Source: Macrotrachela quadricornifera (lineage: Eukaryota; Rotifera; Eurotatoria; Philodinida; Philodinidae). From it: DNA of 64,000 nt. The translations under genes were made by a program, and so were the position numbers. Where the stretch lies: positions 256,838 to 320,837 of the forward strand of contig JAJEKB010021308.1 in assembly GCA_022393335.1 (NCBI GenBank), read 5' to 3'. The notes under the pieces were generated by a model. That model had not been told where the DNA came from. It worked only from the letters and a program-made list of their open reading frames with translations, and ran no database searches. The number at the start of each line of letters is the position of its first letter. Position 1 is the stretch's first letter. Of the stretch, positions 46,503 to 59,442 are shown piece after piece.

Positions 46503-48422
46503 ATGAAATTAGAATCATTACCTAATGAGCTGCTACTTGATATATTTGATTATCTGAGTATTGGTCAAATTTTACATTCCTTTCAATTTCTTAATTCTCA
46601 TTTTAATCAACTTATCTTTACCTATCGACAAATGACTCGTCATCTTGATTTTCGTTTCATGTCATTGAGTGATTCCAACATCTTCTTTCAATCACAACTA
46701 TCAAAAATGGTTAATCAGATTATTTCTATAACTATTTCAAATGATAATGAAACTCCATTACAATGGGAATTTTTTCGTTGTAATAATTTTCGTTTACATC
46801 GATTTATTAATTTACAATCACTTTCATTATATCATATTCATTCACAAAAAATTACGAGAGAAATAGCGTTTGAATTGGATTATCTTCCTCATCTTATGCA
46901 TATTAAATTAATTAATTGTTGTCTGCCATCAAGTGATAATGTTAATCAAAGTCTAATTAATAAAATTTGGAATATGTCAAAATTGATATATTTTAATATA
47001 AATCCAAGTTCTTGTAAAAGACGAAATCAACAGCTCTGTCCATCAGTAATCTCGTCATCTATCAAATATCTATCTATTGAGAATTTAAGTTATAATGATG
47101 ATGTATTGTCTAATATGTTGCAATACACACCTTATCTTCGATGTCTTCATATTTATTCATATTTTGGAAGTGGATATACTACCATGCCACTTCTTCCATG
47201 GCTGGTTAAGTTAGAATTCAATGAAAGATGCTCATCTATCTCTTCTAAAACAAATCAAACAGATAAACTACAGATGTTTTTACAAAATGTACCTAATTTA
47301 TGTTACTTAACAATTGAATCATTATCTATGTTTATGGATGGATATCAATGGGAAAATCTCATTACTAATTATTTGCCTAAACTGAAAGTATTTCGATGTA
47401 AAATGGCCAATTATATCAATACGTTAGAAAACTTAAAAGAGTCAATGTATAATCTTCTATGCTCATTTCATAGTCATTTTTGGCTTGAAAATAATCACTG
47501 GTTTATTCGATGTCATTTGAAATCAGAAAATCAAGGCAGATATTACATTTTATATCATACTTTACCTTATTTCTTCACTTCTTTAATTGCTATTACTGAT
47601 TATTCATGGTCTGCATCAACTTGTCCTTATGAAAATGATTATTGTTGGTCGGATTCTATGTATGATTCTTTTCTAAAAATTAAATCCTCAATAGAAATCT
47701 TAAATTCAAAAGAATTAAATACAAATGAAATAATTTCTCCTCAACGATCAATTAGTTTTTGTCAAAGAATTATGAACATGTTTCAACTGAATTTCAATGG
47801 AACAGATGACCTGAGTTCTTCATCAAATATCGCACATGAGACTTTGAATTTAACCAACTCAGCTAAATTTTATTTGGAACTTCCATCGAATAAACACTTT
47901 TCAAAGTTTATTCCATCGCTTGATCAATTGACTTCGCTTGATGTTCTACTGACTGTTGAATATACCAATCGATCTGACCTACGAGCCTTACTCAATCAAG
48001 CATGCAATTTGTATTCATTGAGTGTCAGATATGTCTCAAAAAAAGCTTTAACATATTTCTTAGCTAATATAAAAAGCCTATCGATTGATAAACTCAATTT
48101 ACCAAGAGTTATTTCACTCACTGGTTCTCTATTTTGCAGTCTTGAACAATGTATTATATTGAGTCATTCACCATTAGGCAAACAATGTGAAGTACTTACC
48201 ATCGAGGTTCAGCATAAAGAATGTATAATCTATCTTATTAACAAAATGAATAATCTTCGATTATTACGAGTTATCAGTTACGACGAATGCTACCTATATG
48301 GTTTACAATCACCAACAAAATCTCATGATCTTTTTCTATGGTTAAAGTCTACCCTACCATCCACAATTAAGATAGCAATGTCTGATTGCTGTGAAATATA
48401 TATTCAGCTATGGATTCGTTAA
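46503..48422 (+). CDS. F-box protein with LRR-like C-terminal part
   Basis: Single exon, 639 residues, TAA stop. Residues ~1-45 (LESLPNELLLDIFDYLS then FQFLNSHFNQLI) fit the F-box, which binds Skp1 in SCF ubiquitin ligases. The rest has irregular leucine-rich strands (LQSLSLYHIHS, LRCLHIYSYFG, LCYLTIESLS, LYSLSVRYVS, LRLLRVIS), likely a substrate-binding solenoid. The family is large in bdelloid-type genomes. AATAAA at 48544-48549 is a candidate poly-A signal. No frameshift or stop; codon use is A/T-rich like the neighbours. It acts in cytosol or nucleus; the substrate is unknown. Confidence 0.9.
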   Translation: MKLESLPNELLLDIFDYLSIGQILHSFQFLNSHFNQLIFTYRQMTRHLDFRFMSLSDSNIFFQSQLSKMVNQIISITISNDNETPLQWEFFRCNNFRLHRFINLQSLSLYHIHSQKITREIAFELDYLPHLMHIKLINCCLPSSDNVNQSLINKIWNMSKLIYFNINPSSCKRRNQQLCPSVISSSIKYLSIENLSYNDDVLSNMLQYTPYLRCLHIYSYFGSGYTTMPLLPWLVKLEFNERCSSISSKTNQTDKLQMFLQNVPNLCYLTIESLSMFMDGYQWENLITNYLPKLKVFRCKMANYINTLENLKESMYNLLCSFHSHFWLENNHWFIRCHLKSENQGRYYILYHTLPYFFTSLIAITDYSWSASTCPYENDYCWSDSMYDSFLKIKSSIEILNSKELNTNEIISPQRSISFCQRIMNMFQLNFNGTDDLSSSSNIAHETLNLTNSAKFYLELPSNKHFSKFIPSLDQLTSLDVLLTVEYTNRSDLRALLNQACNLYSLSVRYVSKKALTYFLANIKSLSIDKLNLPRVISLTGSLFCSLEQCIILSHSPLGKQCEVLTIEVQHKECIIYLINKMNNLRLLRVISYDECYLYGLQSPTKSHDLFLWLKSTLPSTIKIAMSDCCEIYIQLWIR

Positions 48423-51153
48423 TTGTATTGTTCGTCTTTACACAAATGTGTTTCTTTTTTAAAATTCGTTCTTAGAACTAATCTTATTTTCTGCCTGGAT
48501 GAATGAATTTTACCAAATCGACTAAATACTTTAACCAAATTATAATAAACATTTGTGATGATTTGTCGAAAGAGCGCTACTTGTTTGTATTTTAACTCAA
48601 AATGGCTACATAAAAATCTTGTAATAATTAAAAAACAATTTTTTTTATCTTTTGAACAAAATGGAAGTTTATGAGTAAAATATTCGATGCTGGCTTAAGA
48701 ATCTGCTTCCTTGATGCTACAATAAACACATTATCTTTTTTTTTACGAACAACTACATTTCATTCAAAAATAAGGACAGTTTTTGGTAATGCTAGTTTAG
48801 ACTTACTTTTAAAGGGAAGTCTTCCACGACTTATAGGTTCATTGTCGAAGCAGAGAGACTTCGCCACTGAAATCAAAATGATGCGGTTTGCAAACTTAAA
48901 AACAATGTAAATTTGTCAATGAGATCAAGAATAGATATACCCCATAGAGGTTAAGAATATTCTTGAAAAACAAAAGACTAGAGAGAAGAGAGAATTTATA
49001 TAAAAGAAGGATATAGAGAAAGAAAAGTATGAGAGGAAAAATACAGCTGTTTATGATCTTAATAACCTCACATATTTAATTGTTTAATGTGAAATAAACA
49101 CTTTTTTTTTACTGAAAAACAGCTGGTCCAAAAATGGATCACCAGTCCTCATAGGGTTAAAAACGAATTTCTTCGATTCACATAAGAATTTAAATATTTA
49201 GTTCCCATTAAAAAGTTGAATTTTACATTTTTTGATTTTGTCTTTCCTTAATGTATTGCACTCTAAAATATCCATTTATGACGCAAACCTAAACACGTGA
49301 TACATCTTTTCATGCACATATGTTTACCTTAAATAATATACAATCTTGATGCGTGACTGCATGCATTATACATAAAGAAATATTGTTTGTCATTTACTGA
49401 AGGCAACTGCATGAAACACAATAATAAACTATCACATGGATTATATCGACGCACAATAAGCAAAATTATACAACCGATAATAAGATTTCATCAAGGATTT
49501 ATATTCATTGAAATCAGAATTTTTTTCACACACATAAAAAGTTCAACTTTCAAAAACACTACAATGCAAGGTAAGAATATTAATAACAAAAGAAACACAA
49601 CACATCACAGATAGACAATATAAATCGTAAAACAAGCAAAAGTTCTAATTTTACACGAAGATTTTACTATATGGAGTTGTCGGCGACCAAACTACCGTAC
49701 GCAAGTCGTAACATATTGGCAACAAATAATAAATTCAATATAGCAATATCAAAGAATAAAGGGCAATCACTAAACTTTAAATGAAACAACGTTGCGGATC
49801 TAATCAGCACTCTTTTAATCAACTACATGGATAGATATGTATCAAAGCGATCAGGTTAGAGAAGGAAAATGAACTTGTGTTTGTCGCATGTGGTCCAAAA
49901 TTTTCAAAAAAGATCATTTTTTAAGGGTGACAATTTTTTTGATCACCGAATTGTTTAAGTACATATTGAAAAGCTTTATTTCATAGAATATAACATGCAA
50001 GAAAAAATCGTAAGATAAGAAACTTAACGAACAGTATTTCTACAATCTTAATGATATCTGTTTACAACTCGAGGGTATACTAACTTTCTTAGGACGTCCT
50101 TTTGTTTTCCATTTCCTTAATGGTTGAATACGTGTTTGATCGCTAACTTGATATAAATTAAATTTAATCGCCAAACTAACAGAATGTTTACATGAATATT
50201 CTTTTAAACCAACTGGATAGGTGCATGATTTTAATAGCGCGACTATCTAACATGAATATAATTAGATAAAAATATCATCAGCCGTAGACCATTGACGATT
50301 GAAGCAAATACTTTACTAGTCGGAGGGCACTATTTTGTTATTAGATGATGAAATCACGTAGAAATTGCCATACCAATGGTGAATATTGTTATAATCAATA
50401 TCTACGGCCCATTTATATGCTACTTACTCACAGTTCGACGTGATGGATTTATGAGAGGTAATTGGATTACTTTTACAGTATTCAGACCAATCTTTCAGCA
50501 TCGATTCAATCTTTGGATGAATTGCCCTCAATTTCTGTTATATGTTCTATTTTCTTCTTTGTCTTTCCAAATACCAGAGAATCACCATGGCCCCCTAAGG
50601 GGCCAACTGTCCCCAAAGAGTTAATATCTCTAGCAGAAAATATTGTTTGAAGCTGAAAGTTTCAGAGCATTCTACTCATAACAAGACCTGTCTGTGAGCG
50701 AAATCTCATCATTCAATTTGTTGATAAGTACCATTTCATAGACGGAAATTTCAATAAAATGCCTATAATTCGAGACTGGATAAAAGATGAACCCTAAACT
50801 CTTTGAACAACTTAGAAGCTTCCCTCATGAGAAAAATTCAAATTCAAGTAAAAAGAGTTTTTGACACCTAGTTATCTATTATGCACTGTGCTCCATTTGA
50901 AAAATAGATTCAGTAATTTATTGAACATCCATCCACTAGCATCTATTGATTTGATATTTTTGTCAAATATCTTCCAGTAGAATTCTTATTATCAATAATC
51001 TGTATAATAAATGTTTCAGATAGTTCTTTAATAACTCATTTTCTATTATGAAATTCATTGATGTTAATCAAATTCTCATATGCTTCTTCGTTTTCTGTTG
51101 AATATAAGATAAACGTATAATATAATTAATTGATCAATATTAAACCAATAGAA
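48423..51153. other. non-coding stretch
   Basis: No gene supported. 49125-49163 reads CAGCTGGTCCAAAAATGGAT then CACCAGTCC and ends AGGGTTAA, which resembles one end of a piggyBac-like element with its TTAA; no partner end was found. 50640-50760 loosely resembles half of the palindrome family. Confidence 0.4.
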
Positions 51154-51973
51154 ATGTTCTTAAAAAAGATAAATCAATTCTTATTAAACTATAATATTTA
51201 TAAAAGATTTAGTTTAATAATATATATATTTATTATAATTTTTATATTTATTTGGCGATTATATTTTTGAATTCATGATTTATTAATCAAACAAAATAGA
51301 TTATATTTATATCAACAAATAATACCATTTTTATTCCTATTTGGTGAATTTTTCTTTTCATTACAAAATATATTGATATATTTGCCGTTCTGGCAGATAA
51401 TTAAATATCAAAAACGTTTGAAATGGACAATAGAAAATCAATTAAACGAACAAATATTTCCATTAGTAGACATTTTTATTGTTTGTTGCAATGAACCATA
51501 TGATATATTAGTAGATACTATTCGATCAGCATTATCATTAAATTATCCAAAAGATAAATACAGAATATGGATATTAGATGATAGTACAGATCAATCCATT
51601 GAACAACATATTATAAAAATACACAATATTTATCAAACATCGCCTCTAGTTAAATATATCCATCGTTTTAAAGAAAAAAACAAACCACATTATTATAAAG
51701 CTGGAAATATTGATAATGGTATTGCCGAAGTAAAAAGACATGTTGGACAATTAGGTGATTATTTACTCGTACACGATGTAGATATGTTAGTACATCCAGA
51801 TTTGTTAGTGCGTGCATTACCTCATTTTCAAGAAGATGATCGAGTAGCTTATATACAAATAGGACAAAATTTATATAATTTAACTTCTACCGATATATTA
51901 TGCCAAGCATTAATAGGACAAAACTGTTTGTTATTACATTGTGATTCAAATAATGGATCTTCGACTTGTATAG

Positions 51974-53113
51974 GTAAAAGTCATATTTGTTCCATTTTTT
52001 TTGCTTGAATTTATTGAACAGTTCTCTAGAAGTAATCTACACATTCAAAAATATAACAATAATATGATAATAATAACATCCCATATGTTTATCATGTGTT
52101 GGGCCCGGCCATGGTTATTATTAATAGTTTCCACATGCAGCCGAGTTCTATCGTCTTTTCCCTTTATAGACGGCAGTATCTGCACCCTCTTCCATTAAAC
52201 ATATTGACTAAAGATATAGTCAGCATAAATGATTCATATGATCTCTCAGAAATGTATTAGAGTATGAATTTAATCAAAACAATTATTTTACCATTCTAGT
52301 GATGCGTTCTTTGATCTTCAACTAGCATATTATAAACTTAAAGATTACTTTTCAATCCCGAAATAAGATTTTGATCAAAAAAACTTTTCCAGAATTCTCC
52401 AGCCTTTTTACAGCTCATGAGAAATAAGCTGTTTTGAATTAAATAAAATCTTCAGTTATAAATGCTAGCAAGAATTTGTGCATACTGCACGATTGCTTTG
52501 TTTTTGTAAAGTTTCACATCAATGCTTTAACCTTCAACCGATAACGTAAATTAGATATTTTGTATTTTATATATAGATTGACCTTGTAGCCTTATCTCAT
52601 TACAGTTTTGTCAGTTTATATCCTTACTCCTTACAATTCTATATTCATATACTTTTACTAGAGACCGAAACGAATAGAAAAAAGTTCCATTGAGATTCGA
52701 TTCGATTCCGATAGACATATTCATTCTTTATTAATGATCAGCTTTTTTATCAATCGTTCCATTACAATTGCATGCGATCATATTCATGTCATCATTAGTC
52801 GAAAAAAAGACCACTATTAACGGTATATCTTTAAAAAAATTCTGTTTCTATCTCTTGATATGTTGAAAGCATTGGGCCAGTTTGATTCGCTTTCGGTCTT
52901 TGACTCTTACGCTCTCGTAGTATTACCTTCATCTAAATTTATATCCTCGCAGACCTATCACCCAGAGATGTCCATCACGGTAGCGGCAACGTCCCGATGG
53001 ACATCTCTGCTATCACCTGATTACCATAAGATGATGTTGACAGTCAATTTAGACTCGAATGAATTGATTTCGATGAATATTTCTCAAAATGTTTTATCTT
53101 TTTTTTATTATAG
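51974..53113 (+). other. intron of the GT2 pseudogene, 1,140 bp
   Basis: Bounded by GT...AG with matching phase (G|GT codon). Unusually long for this region. Contains the 47-bp hAT miniature. Confidence 0.7.
52963..53009. mobile_element. 47-bp hAT-type miniature element
   Basis: Begins CAGAGATGTCCATC and ends GATGGACATCTCTG, perfect 14-bp inverted ends, with only 19 bp between. The exact 8-bp target duplication CTATCACC is at 52955-52962 and 53010-53017. The CAGAGATG terminus fits hAT. Confidence 0.85.
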
Positions 53114-53655
53114 GTTCTGGAATGTTAATTAAATCATCCGTTTTGGAAGAAATAAATGGTTTCCCAGTTTATAGCACAACAGAGGACTTTAATTTTTCAT
53201 TTTCAATTCATAAACATGGCTATAAATCTGTTTATATTAGTGATATTTTACAATTTGGTTAAGCACCAAATTCTTTAACAGGTACAATTGAACAATATAA
53301 ACGATGGGAATCTGGTAATTTTCAAGTTCTTTATACACGTTTTAATGAATTATTCTCTTTTAAAAAAGAGAAAAATCGTATGACATTTTTTCAACGTTTC
53401 ATTTATTTATCATTAGGTATACGTATTAATTTTTGTTTAACACAACTTTATTTTCAAGTACTGACTTTAATTAATTGAATAAATTTATGCCATATATCAT
53501 GCTTTACAATGTCGTTGGTGAATATAATTCATTCGATTGTGATAATATCGATGTTACTGATGAGAACGATATCAAAACACAAAAGATTAATCCTTATTTA
53601 TGTGTACTACAATTAGCTGAAAGAACAATGCAAAAAACAATATGGACAGCACCAT

Positions 53656-54685
53656 CCCATGTCCTCAAAATCGTTCAAAAATTGGCGATAAATCGCGATT
53701 CATCGAAACGATAATCGTGCGCTAAATCGGTGATTAATCGCCGATTCTTTCTGATAACTTTTACGATTTCTGCGATAAAATCTGATTTTTCTACTGATTA
53801 TCATCCGTTATTCTCTCAATTATCGCCATGATTTGAGTAATTCAATTTTATCTTTATATCAATATATAGCAAATTTTATTGCAATATTAGGAACCGTACA
53901 AGATTTTACATTAACAAAGTATTTAAAAAGATACAAAATACTGATAGCACATGTTATCATATAATACAATAAAAACAGACAATAAAAAAATTAAAAAAAA
54001 CGATAGTCATGTTCGTGTGTGATGTTTATATCTAAAATAGAGAAAAGACGGATTATAAATCTAAAGAAGAAGAAACGATTGTAGTAGCAATAAGACAAAA
54101 TGTGATCATAAAGAAGAAAACTACTTTTTTCAGTTCCATGTTAGTCGAGGACGAAGAAATTCGTCTAAAAGTATGTTCAAGAAAATATTTTAATCTAAAA
54201 ATGTATAACCGATATATATTTAAAATAGATTGTGGATTATAATAAACATCTTTTGAATTCAATTTAAGAAATCAAAATAAACCTTCATGTCTATGTCTAG
54301 TTCAGATGCATTGTTATTCCACACTATCCAATCTGATTCATGTTACGATGGCGACACCAATTAAAGAAAAAAATCCGATTTTCAGCTTTAAATTTGCAGG
54401 AGTATTCAAGAAAATTAGACAAAAAAGATAATATTGATCATAAGTTAATAGATCTTATAATTTTTCCTAATTAATGAGCATTTTTTAAATTGATTGCTAA
54501 AATCAACGATTAAACATCGATTAATCGCCTTGATTTATCGACGATTACAGAAATATCGTTTCTTATAACATAATCGCGATAAAATCCGGTATTATTGCTG
54601 ATTTCTTTGCCACATATGATTAATCTCGATTTTACGCTGATTTTTTTGAAAATCGGCAAAATCGCGACGATTTTCACGACATGGG
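53656..54685. mobile_element. TIR element inside the GT2 pseudogene, ~1.03 kb
   Basis: The ends CCCATGTCCTCAAAATCG and CGATTTTCACGACATGGG are inverse with two differences. Both subterminal zones are rich in GCGAT(A/T)AAT / ATTAATCGC boxes. No transposase or clear target duplication. The interior 53830-53945 has a short protein-like frame (ANFIAILGTVQDF) that may be trapped GT2 sequence. Confidence 0.7.
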
Positions 54686-55217
54686 ATTTTATTTTTTCAA
54701 TTTATTAGCGATGTTCATTAAAATACCTCAAAAGTTTATTGCCACAAGTGCTTTTCCAACAGTGTACGATGAACGAAAAAATTTTTTTAAATTTTTTCGA
54801 GTTTTATGCTTAAAAGGATTTTTCTTTCATATTATCTATATTTTATTAGCTTTAGCTGGTATTATTTATCAATTAATCAGAATTACACCCAAATATCTTA
54901 TACAAACATTATGGTTCATATTACTTGTGTTTATTAATATCTATGGTTTAAGTGCACCAATATGGTTTATCATATTTTCACCATCAAATTATAAAAGGCA
55001 AGATTTACTCTTGTATGAAGCACAAGGTGAAAATTTCGAACCAAAAGTAAGAGTGAAGAATAATATTTCATTATATCCAACAAGTAAACAAACAATATTA
55101 TTACTTATATTTCCCGTTTCTGTAATTGTATTAACGTCTGTAAACATTATTCTTTTATATACATTACCAGATTCTATACAACTATTTTTGATTAATACAA
55201 ATAAAACGATTGTTTAA

Positions 55218-56231
55218 AATTAAAAAGTCAACTGCATATTATACAAAGCAACCGCAAAAATAAACTAGACTTCCTCGAATATGAACAAGATAATGAACTG
55301 CTAAATTTTAAATAAACATTAAAGCTCTCTGGTGAAAACCAACATCTATTTAAGAAAAGAAAGTTGATGTAAATCAAATCATCATTAAAAAATTGATTAT
55401 TACAGTTCAATTAATTGGTCTATAGAATATCTTAATATATATTATATAAGTCTGAAGGGCATCCTCAGAAACCAACTTTATTATTTTTTCGTCCAATTTC
55501 AACCAAAATCTCAGAGAATATTAATCTTGACTAAAATATCTTTCCCAAATCTTATAAATATGTACAGATTCCAGTCAATCTATTGATGAAAAGTGTTCTG
55601 TACGTGGGCAAGAATTTCTCAGTTAAGAGTGAGAGCTAAAATTCTGGAGAAGTTTCAAGTTGTAGATAATCCTCAGGGTCAGATCATCAAAGAGTCGGTT
55701 TTTGAATTTTCTGTGGTTTGTTTTCTAAACACCTTTTTTTCCAAAAACTCTTGAAATCCTGGCCAAAAAAATCAATGTGAAACATAAAAGATGGAAGTTT
55801 TTTATTTCAGCAAAAAGGAAATTCAAAAATCAGGCTCTGTGCGGATCTAGGCCTAACTGTTTTCTATGCGACGAAAAAATTATTTTTCGATATCGATTTT
55901 TGCGAAATATACGTGAATTATATGTCAATGTTTTGAATAGGCAGCTTTATTCAATTCTGACATAAATGAAAAGGCAGCCTTCAATAAGTGGAAAACCTTC
56001 AAAAAAGAAAACGCGAAAATGTCTCGAAAAAACTGATGATACAGTCGAAGTTTCAGCCGATAAGTCCGTCAAAATCTATCCCCTGTGCGAGAAACCATAT
56101 AGCGAATGGGTCAAAAGTAACATAACAAAGATTTTTTTTTCAATTTTTTTCTTTGTAAATCACCAGTTAGATTTTTATATATCTGTACCACATATATTAG
56201 GTACTATACTTCAAATGTGTAGCATATTATC
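55218..56231. other. stretch without recognised gene
   Basis: Two short frames in the same phase (55777-55965 and 55966-56310, +) are separated by one TAA and rich in Lys/Arg. They are unrecognised and could be remnants of another transposon protein. Confidence 0.35.
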
Positions 56232-56368
56232 AGTATCTAGGTGTAGTAATTTGTTCAAAAGTACTCGAATACAAGGCGGTCAAAATGAAGGTAAAAAGTC
56301 TGAGCTTTAATAAAACATTTATTAAAACAATACACGTCTGTGGGATATTTTTAACATTAAAGTTTTTT

Positions 56369-57345
56369 ACAAATATTGCTCGATATATTCACCTTCTAAG
56401 TCTTTGTAAAGTTGCAACCGCTCAGGCACTAATTGACACGCTCTCCAACAATATTTCATCGGCAATTTTTGTATTCCTCTGATAATAACATTTATGAGCA
56501 CTTGAATAGTTCGATGTTCAGTTCCACATACACGGTCTTTAATGAAACCTCATAAAAAGAAGTCAGTTAAAGTCAAATCCAGAGACGTTGCTGATCAATC
56601 AATTGGTTCACGTTCTATCCAAGAAGTCTTGAATAGATTGAGCATAATAAGCTGGTGCTCCATCATGTATGTAGAACGTTTTTTTAAAATTCATTTGAGG
56701 TTCAATAGCAGGAAGACTTTCATTATTTAGCTTTTCAAGTTAACTGTGTGCAATCACAGTATCACGAAAGAAGAATGGACCGAAAATGTCTCCAGACCAT
56801 ATTACCGCCCACACAGTAATCCTCAGAGTATTCATGTTTTACGTAATGTCCATATGAGAGTTTTCTACAGAATAGTAAACACAATTGTGCTGATTGACGT
56901 GTCTATTCAATCTGAAAATAGTCTCATCAACCCAAACAAGTTGATCACACTATGAAGAATCGTCAGCAACCAAGCTCATAAAAACATCGACAAATTCGCA
57001 ACGTCGATCACGATCATCATCGCTTAAGTCGAGTAGTAAACGAGGATGATAGGGTTTCAATACCAGCTCTTTCATCATTCGGCGAAGACTGTTTCTAGAT
57101 AGATTCAGCTCTAGTAACACTCTGCTGGTTGACGTTTCCGGACTTTCTTCAAATATGACATGAATACGTTCTCGATTTTCATCAGTGCTAACAGATCTAG
57201 ATTGACCAGATTTTAGTTCATTTTCGACACTTCTGGTTTCGTCAAACTTCCGTACAAGATTTAAGATGTTGTTTCGAGTTGGAGAAGGTCGATCGTAATG
57301 GTCCTGAAGGTGACGAGTAACTTCAATTGCATTCTGGTGAATGAC
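56369..57345 (-). pseudogene. mariner-family transposase pseudogene
   Basis: The minus-strand frame includes an HTH-like region (RPSPTRNNILNLVRKFDETR), LNLSRNSLRRMMKEL, then WVDETIF (first Asp), NQHNCVYYS, YIHDGAPAYY (second Asp) and, after a frame change, LDLTLTDFFL (third Asp), ending EGEYIEQYL. At least four in-frame stops and a frameshift were counted, so it is dead. The DD-D type triad and the HNC-YY motif place it in the IS630-Tc1-mariner superfamily. CTAGGTGTAGTAATTTGTTC at about 56236 may be its 3' terminal repeat; the 5' partner is unclear. Confidence 0.8.
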
Positions 57346-57541
57346 ATACTACTTGTCAATCTCTATTATTTCTTATTTTTATCCGACCATGTCGCAAACG
57401 TGACCACACAAAATGTTTGAATAAAAATGCACAGTCAGAACTATGCGCATAACCGAGGATAAAAAGGGAACAAAACTGAATCAGCGAATAGAAGATTAAA
57501 CCACTTATGTCATTGTCTACAGATTCCGTCACTAGTACATA

Positions 57542-57870
57542 TATAAGACTCTCATTCACTCAATATATGAATAAATAGTCTCAACTTTTGACTGAATAGA
57601 TGTCGTATTCTAGACCTTATATCAATCCAATAATATCATGCTTTAGTCATAAAAACGTACTGAAACGACGACAATTTGCCGGAAAAAATACTTTTCATGC
57701 AATATGTATTCCAAAAATTAGTCTTTCTGACTTCCTCCAGAGAAATACAGAACTTAGTCATATGTTCGTTGTTTCTTATTGTTCGTATGACTAAAGTACG
57801 GTATTATTGGATTGCTATTAGGTCTAGAGTACGACGTTTATTCATATATTGAGTCAATTAGAGTCTTATA
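57542..57870. mobile_element. palindromic TIR element, ~330 bp
   Basis: ATATAAGACTCT, CACTCAATATATGAATAAA and TATTCTAGACCTTATATCAA on the left recur inverted on the right. The left arm has ~20 extra bases (about 57578-57600). No gene. Confidence 0.72.
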
Positions 57871-59442
57871 CAGAATCAGATGATAATTGACACATTATTC
57901 ATCACCATTACAAGTTTTATCAATGATATTTTTAGTGAAGGCTGAATTACAGGAAGACTATACATGCTGAAATTTTCAAATTAATCCATTCAGATTTCAA
58001 AATCTGCCTATTGTATTTAGTTATCTAAACCTTGATTTTTATATAAACATGTGTTCCTTAGAGTCCTCTATCGACTGGTAAAATCGCACATCATTAGTTG
58101 CTCACGTTCTTGAATTAATCACAGTATATTTAGCGCTCTGTGATTCTGGCATCGACAATAGAACGAAAGCTATCATACCTGAATATTTAAAAAACAAAAC
58201 TGCTAACGTATATAGGTGGTCCAAAGAGAACGATATAGGTTTCGTTATCCCTGTTTACTATTAGTAAATAATTCAAATTTTCCGTTAAACACAAAATTGA
58301 TTTATTAGATACGATTTTTCATCTATTTTCGCTGTGAAAACCTATTTTAATTTTAGTTTTGGACATTTTCGTTGATATAAAGATCTCTATTTCGAATTTT
58401 ACAGCTTCACTTTTAATTATTCGAATCCTACCCATATTTGGCATATCAAACAAACTAACTTAAATAGATACGTAAATGCGTTCAGGCATGGAATGTTTTT
58501 ATTTATCAAACGCTGTATTTCATATAAGAAATAATTTGAAGAGAAAGGGACGAAGGAAGCGAGAGAATAAATATTTAAGTGGATGCATATGATACGAAGA
58601 TTAGTTAATATCTATTCGAACGCGAACAACAAACACACGTCAATAAGATTTGAGTCATGTATTTTTTATTAATTTTCTTTTGTTTTATTTAATTGTTGTA
58701 TAAGATAATTGACATATTTTAGCTAGGAGAACTCTATGAAGAGAGAGAACGACTCAAACAAGACATAGTCTCTTTCGACGCGAAAGCTAAGTAGAGTTCT
58801 GATTAAAACACAAAAGATTTGAACATAAGTTGGGCGATCCAAGGAAAGAAATGATCTTCTTAATTTGGACAATGAAATTAAAGACTTAAAAGAAGTCCTC
58901 GGCTTATCTCCATCATCTGAATCGGTATGTCTTCTATAATTATGGCTATTATCAGGTCAAGTACTGACCGCAATTCATTCATTTATTTTAGTTCAATAAT
59001 CATGAAACCACATCATGACATGCAAGAATCTAAAGTGGTTACATTTAGCACGATTGTGTGAACATATCTTTATCAAGTCCAATTAATCCTCGAGCTATTA
59101 TTTTTGCATGTTTTTATAATAAACTTGTTTCGCATCATTATTTTTATCGAATAATTTTCTTTTTTGAATAAATAATTGTTCTTTATTTCTATTTATGCTG
59201 ATTATTACACTTTATTCTTATTTATTTCTTGTTCATTGAGCTGATACAACAATTAATTCTAAATAAAAGTTGAGTCCACTCACTATCTAACGCACATTGT
59301 ATTGTATGTGATGAAAAACAAAATTATTTGAGTACATAAGCAACTAACGAATTGAAATCATCACCATTTCAAAAAAGAGACACCAGTTATATTGTGAACT
59401 ATGACTAGTCAAAACTCATATTTTGATAATCAAAAATCAATC
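57871..59442. other. stretch with possible dead exon
   Basis: 58715-58925 (+) has acidic/basic coiled-coil text in two frames (GELYEERERLKQDIVSFDAK, then LDNEIKDLKEVLGLSPS), bounded by AG and GTATGT and broken by stops. It may be a decayed exon of a coiled-coil gene. The rest shows nothing. Confidence 0.4.

Larger units (their letters stand above)
51154..55217 (+). pseudogene. decayed processive GT2 glycosyltransferase (cellulose-synthase-like)
   Basis: Exon 1 is 51154-51973 and the 3' part starts at 53114 (donor ATAG|GTAAAAG, acceptor TTATTATAG). An N-terminal membrane segment is followed by the catalytic core: VDIFIVCCNEPYD, LDDS, HDVDM (DxD metal site), then TED (~53194) and QYKRW (the QxxRW product-binding motif, ~53293). 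Breaks: TGA at 51268-51270, TAA at 53260-53262 (between QFG and APNSL, where a Leu codon is expected), TGA at 53476-53478, plus a TIR element inserted at about 53656-54685. The last part (54681-55217) is hydrophobic with several membrane helices. The living gene would have polymerised a beta-glycan at the plasma membrane. This copy cannot make a full protein. Confidence 0.8.

Noticed and set aside
49125..49163. piggyBac-like end with TTAA
   Set aside because: Only one end was found, so an element cannot be delimited; mentioned only in the region note.
1079..53478. TGA at Trp positions in three genes, hinting at a changed genetic code
   Set aside because: The affected genes are transposons or a pseudogene that also has TAA stops, and the intact genes do not use TGA as Trp. 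Simple G-to-A decay explains it.
54053..54262. Small hydrophobic/basic frame on the minus strand
   Set aside because: It lies inside the TIR element in the GT2 pseudogene and has no recognisable features.
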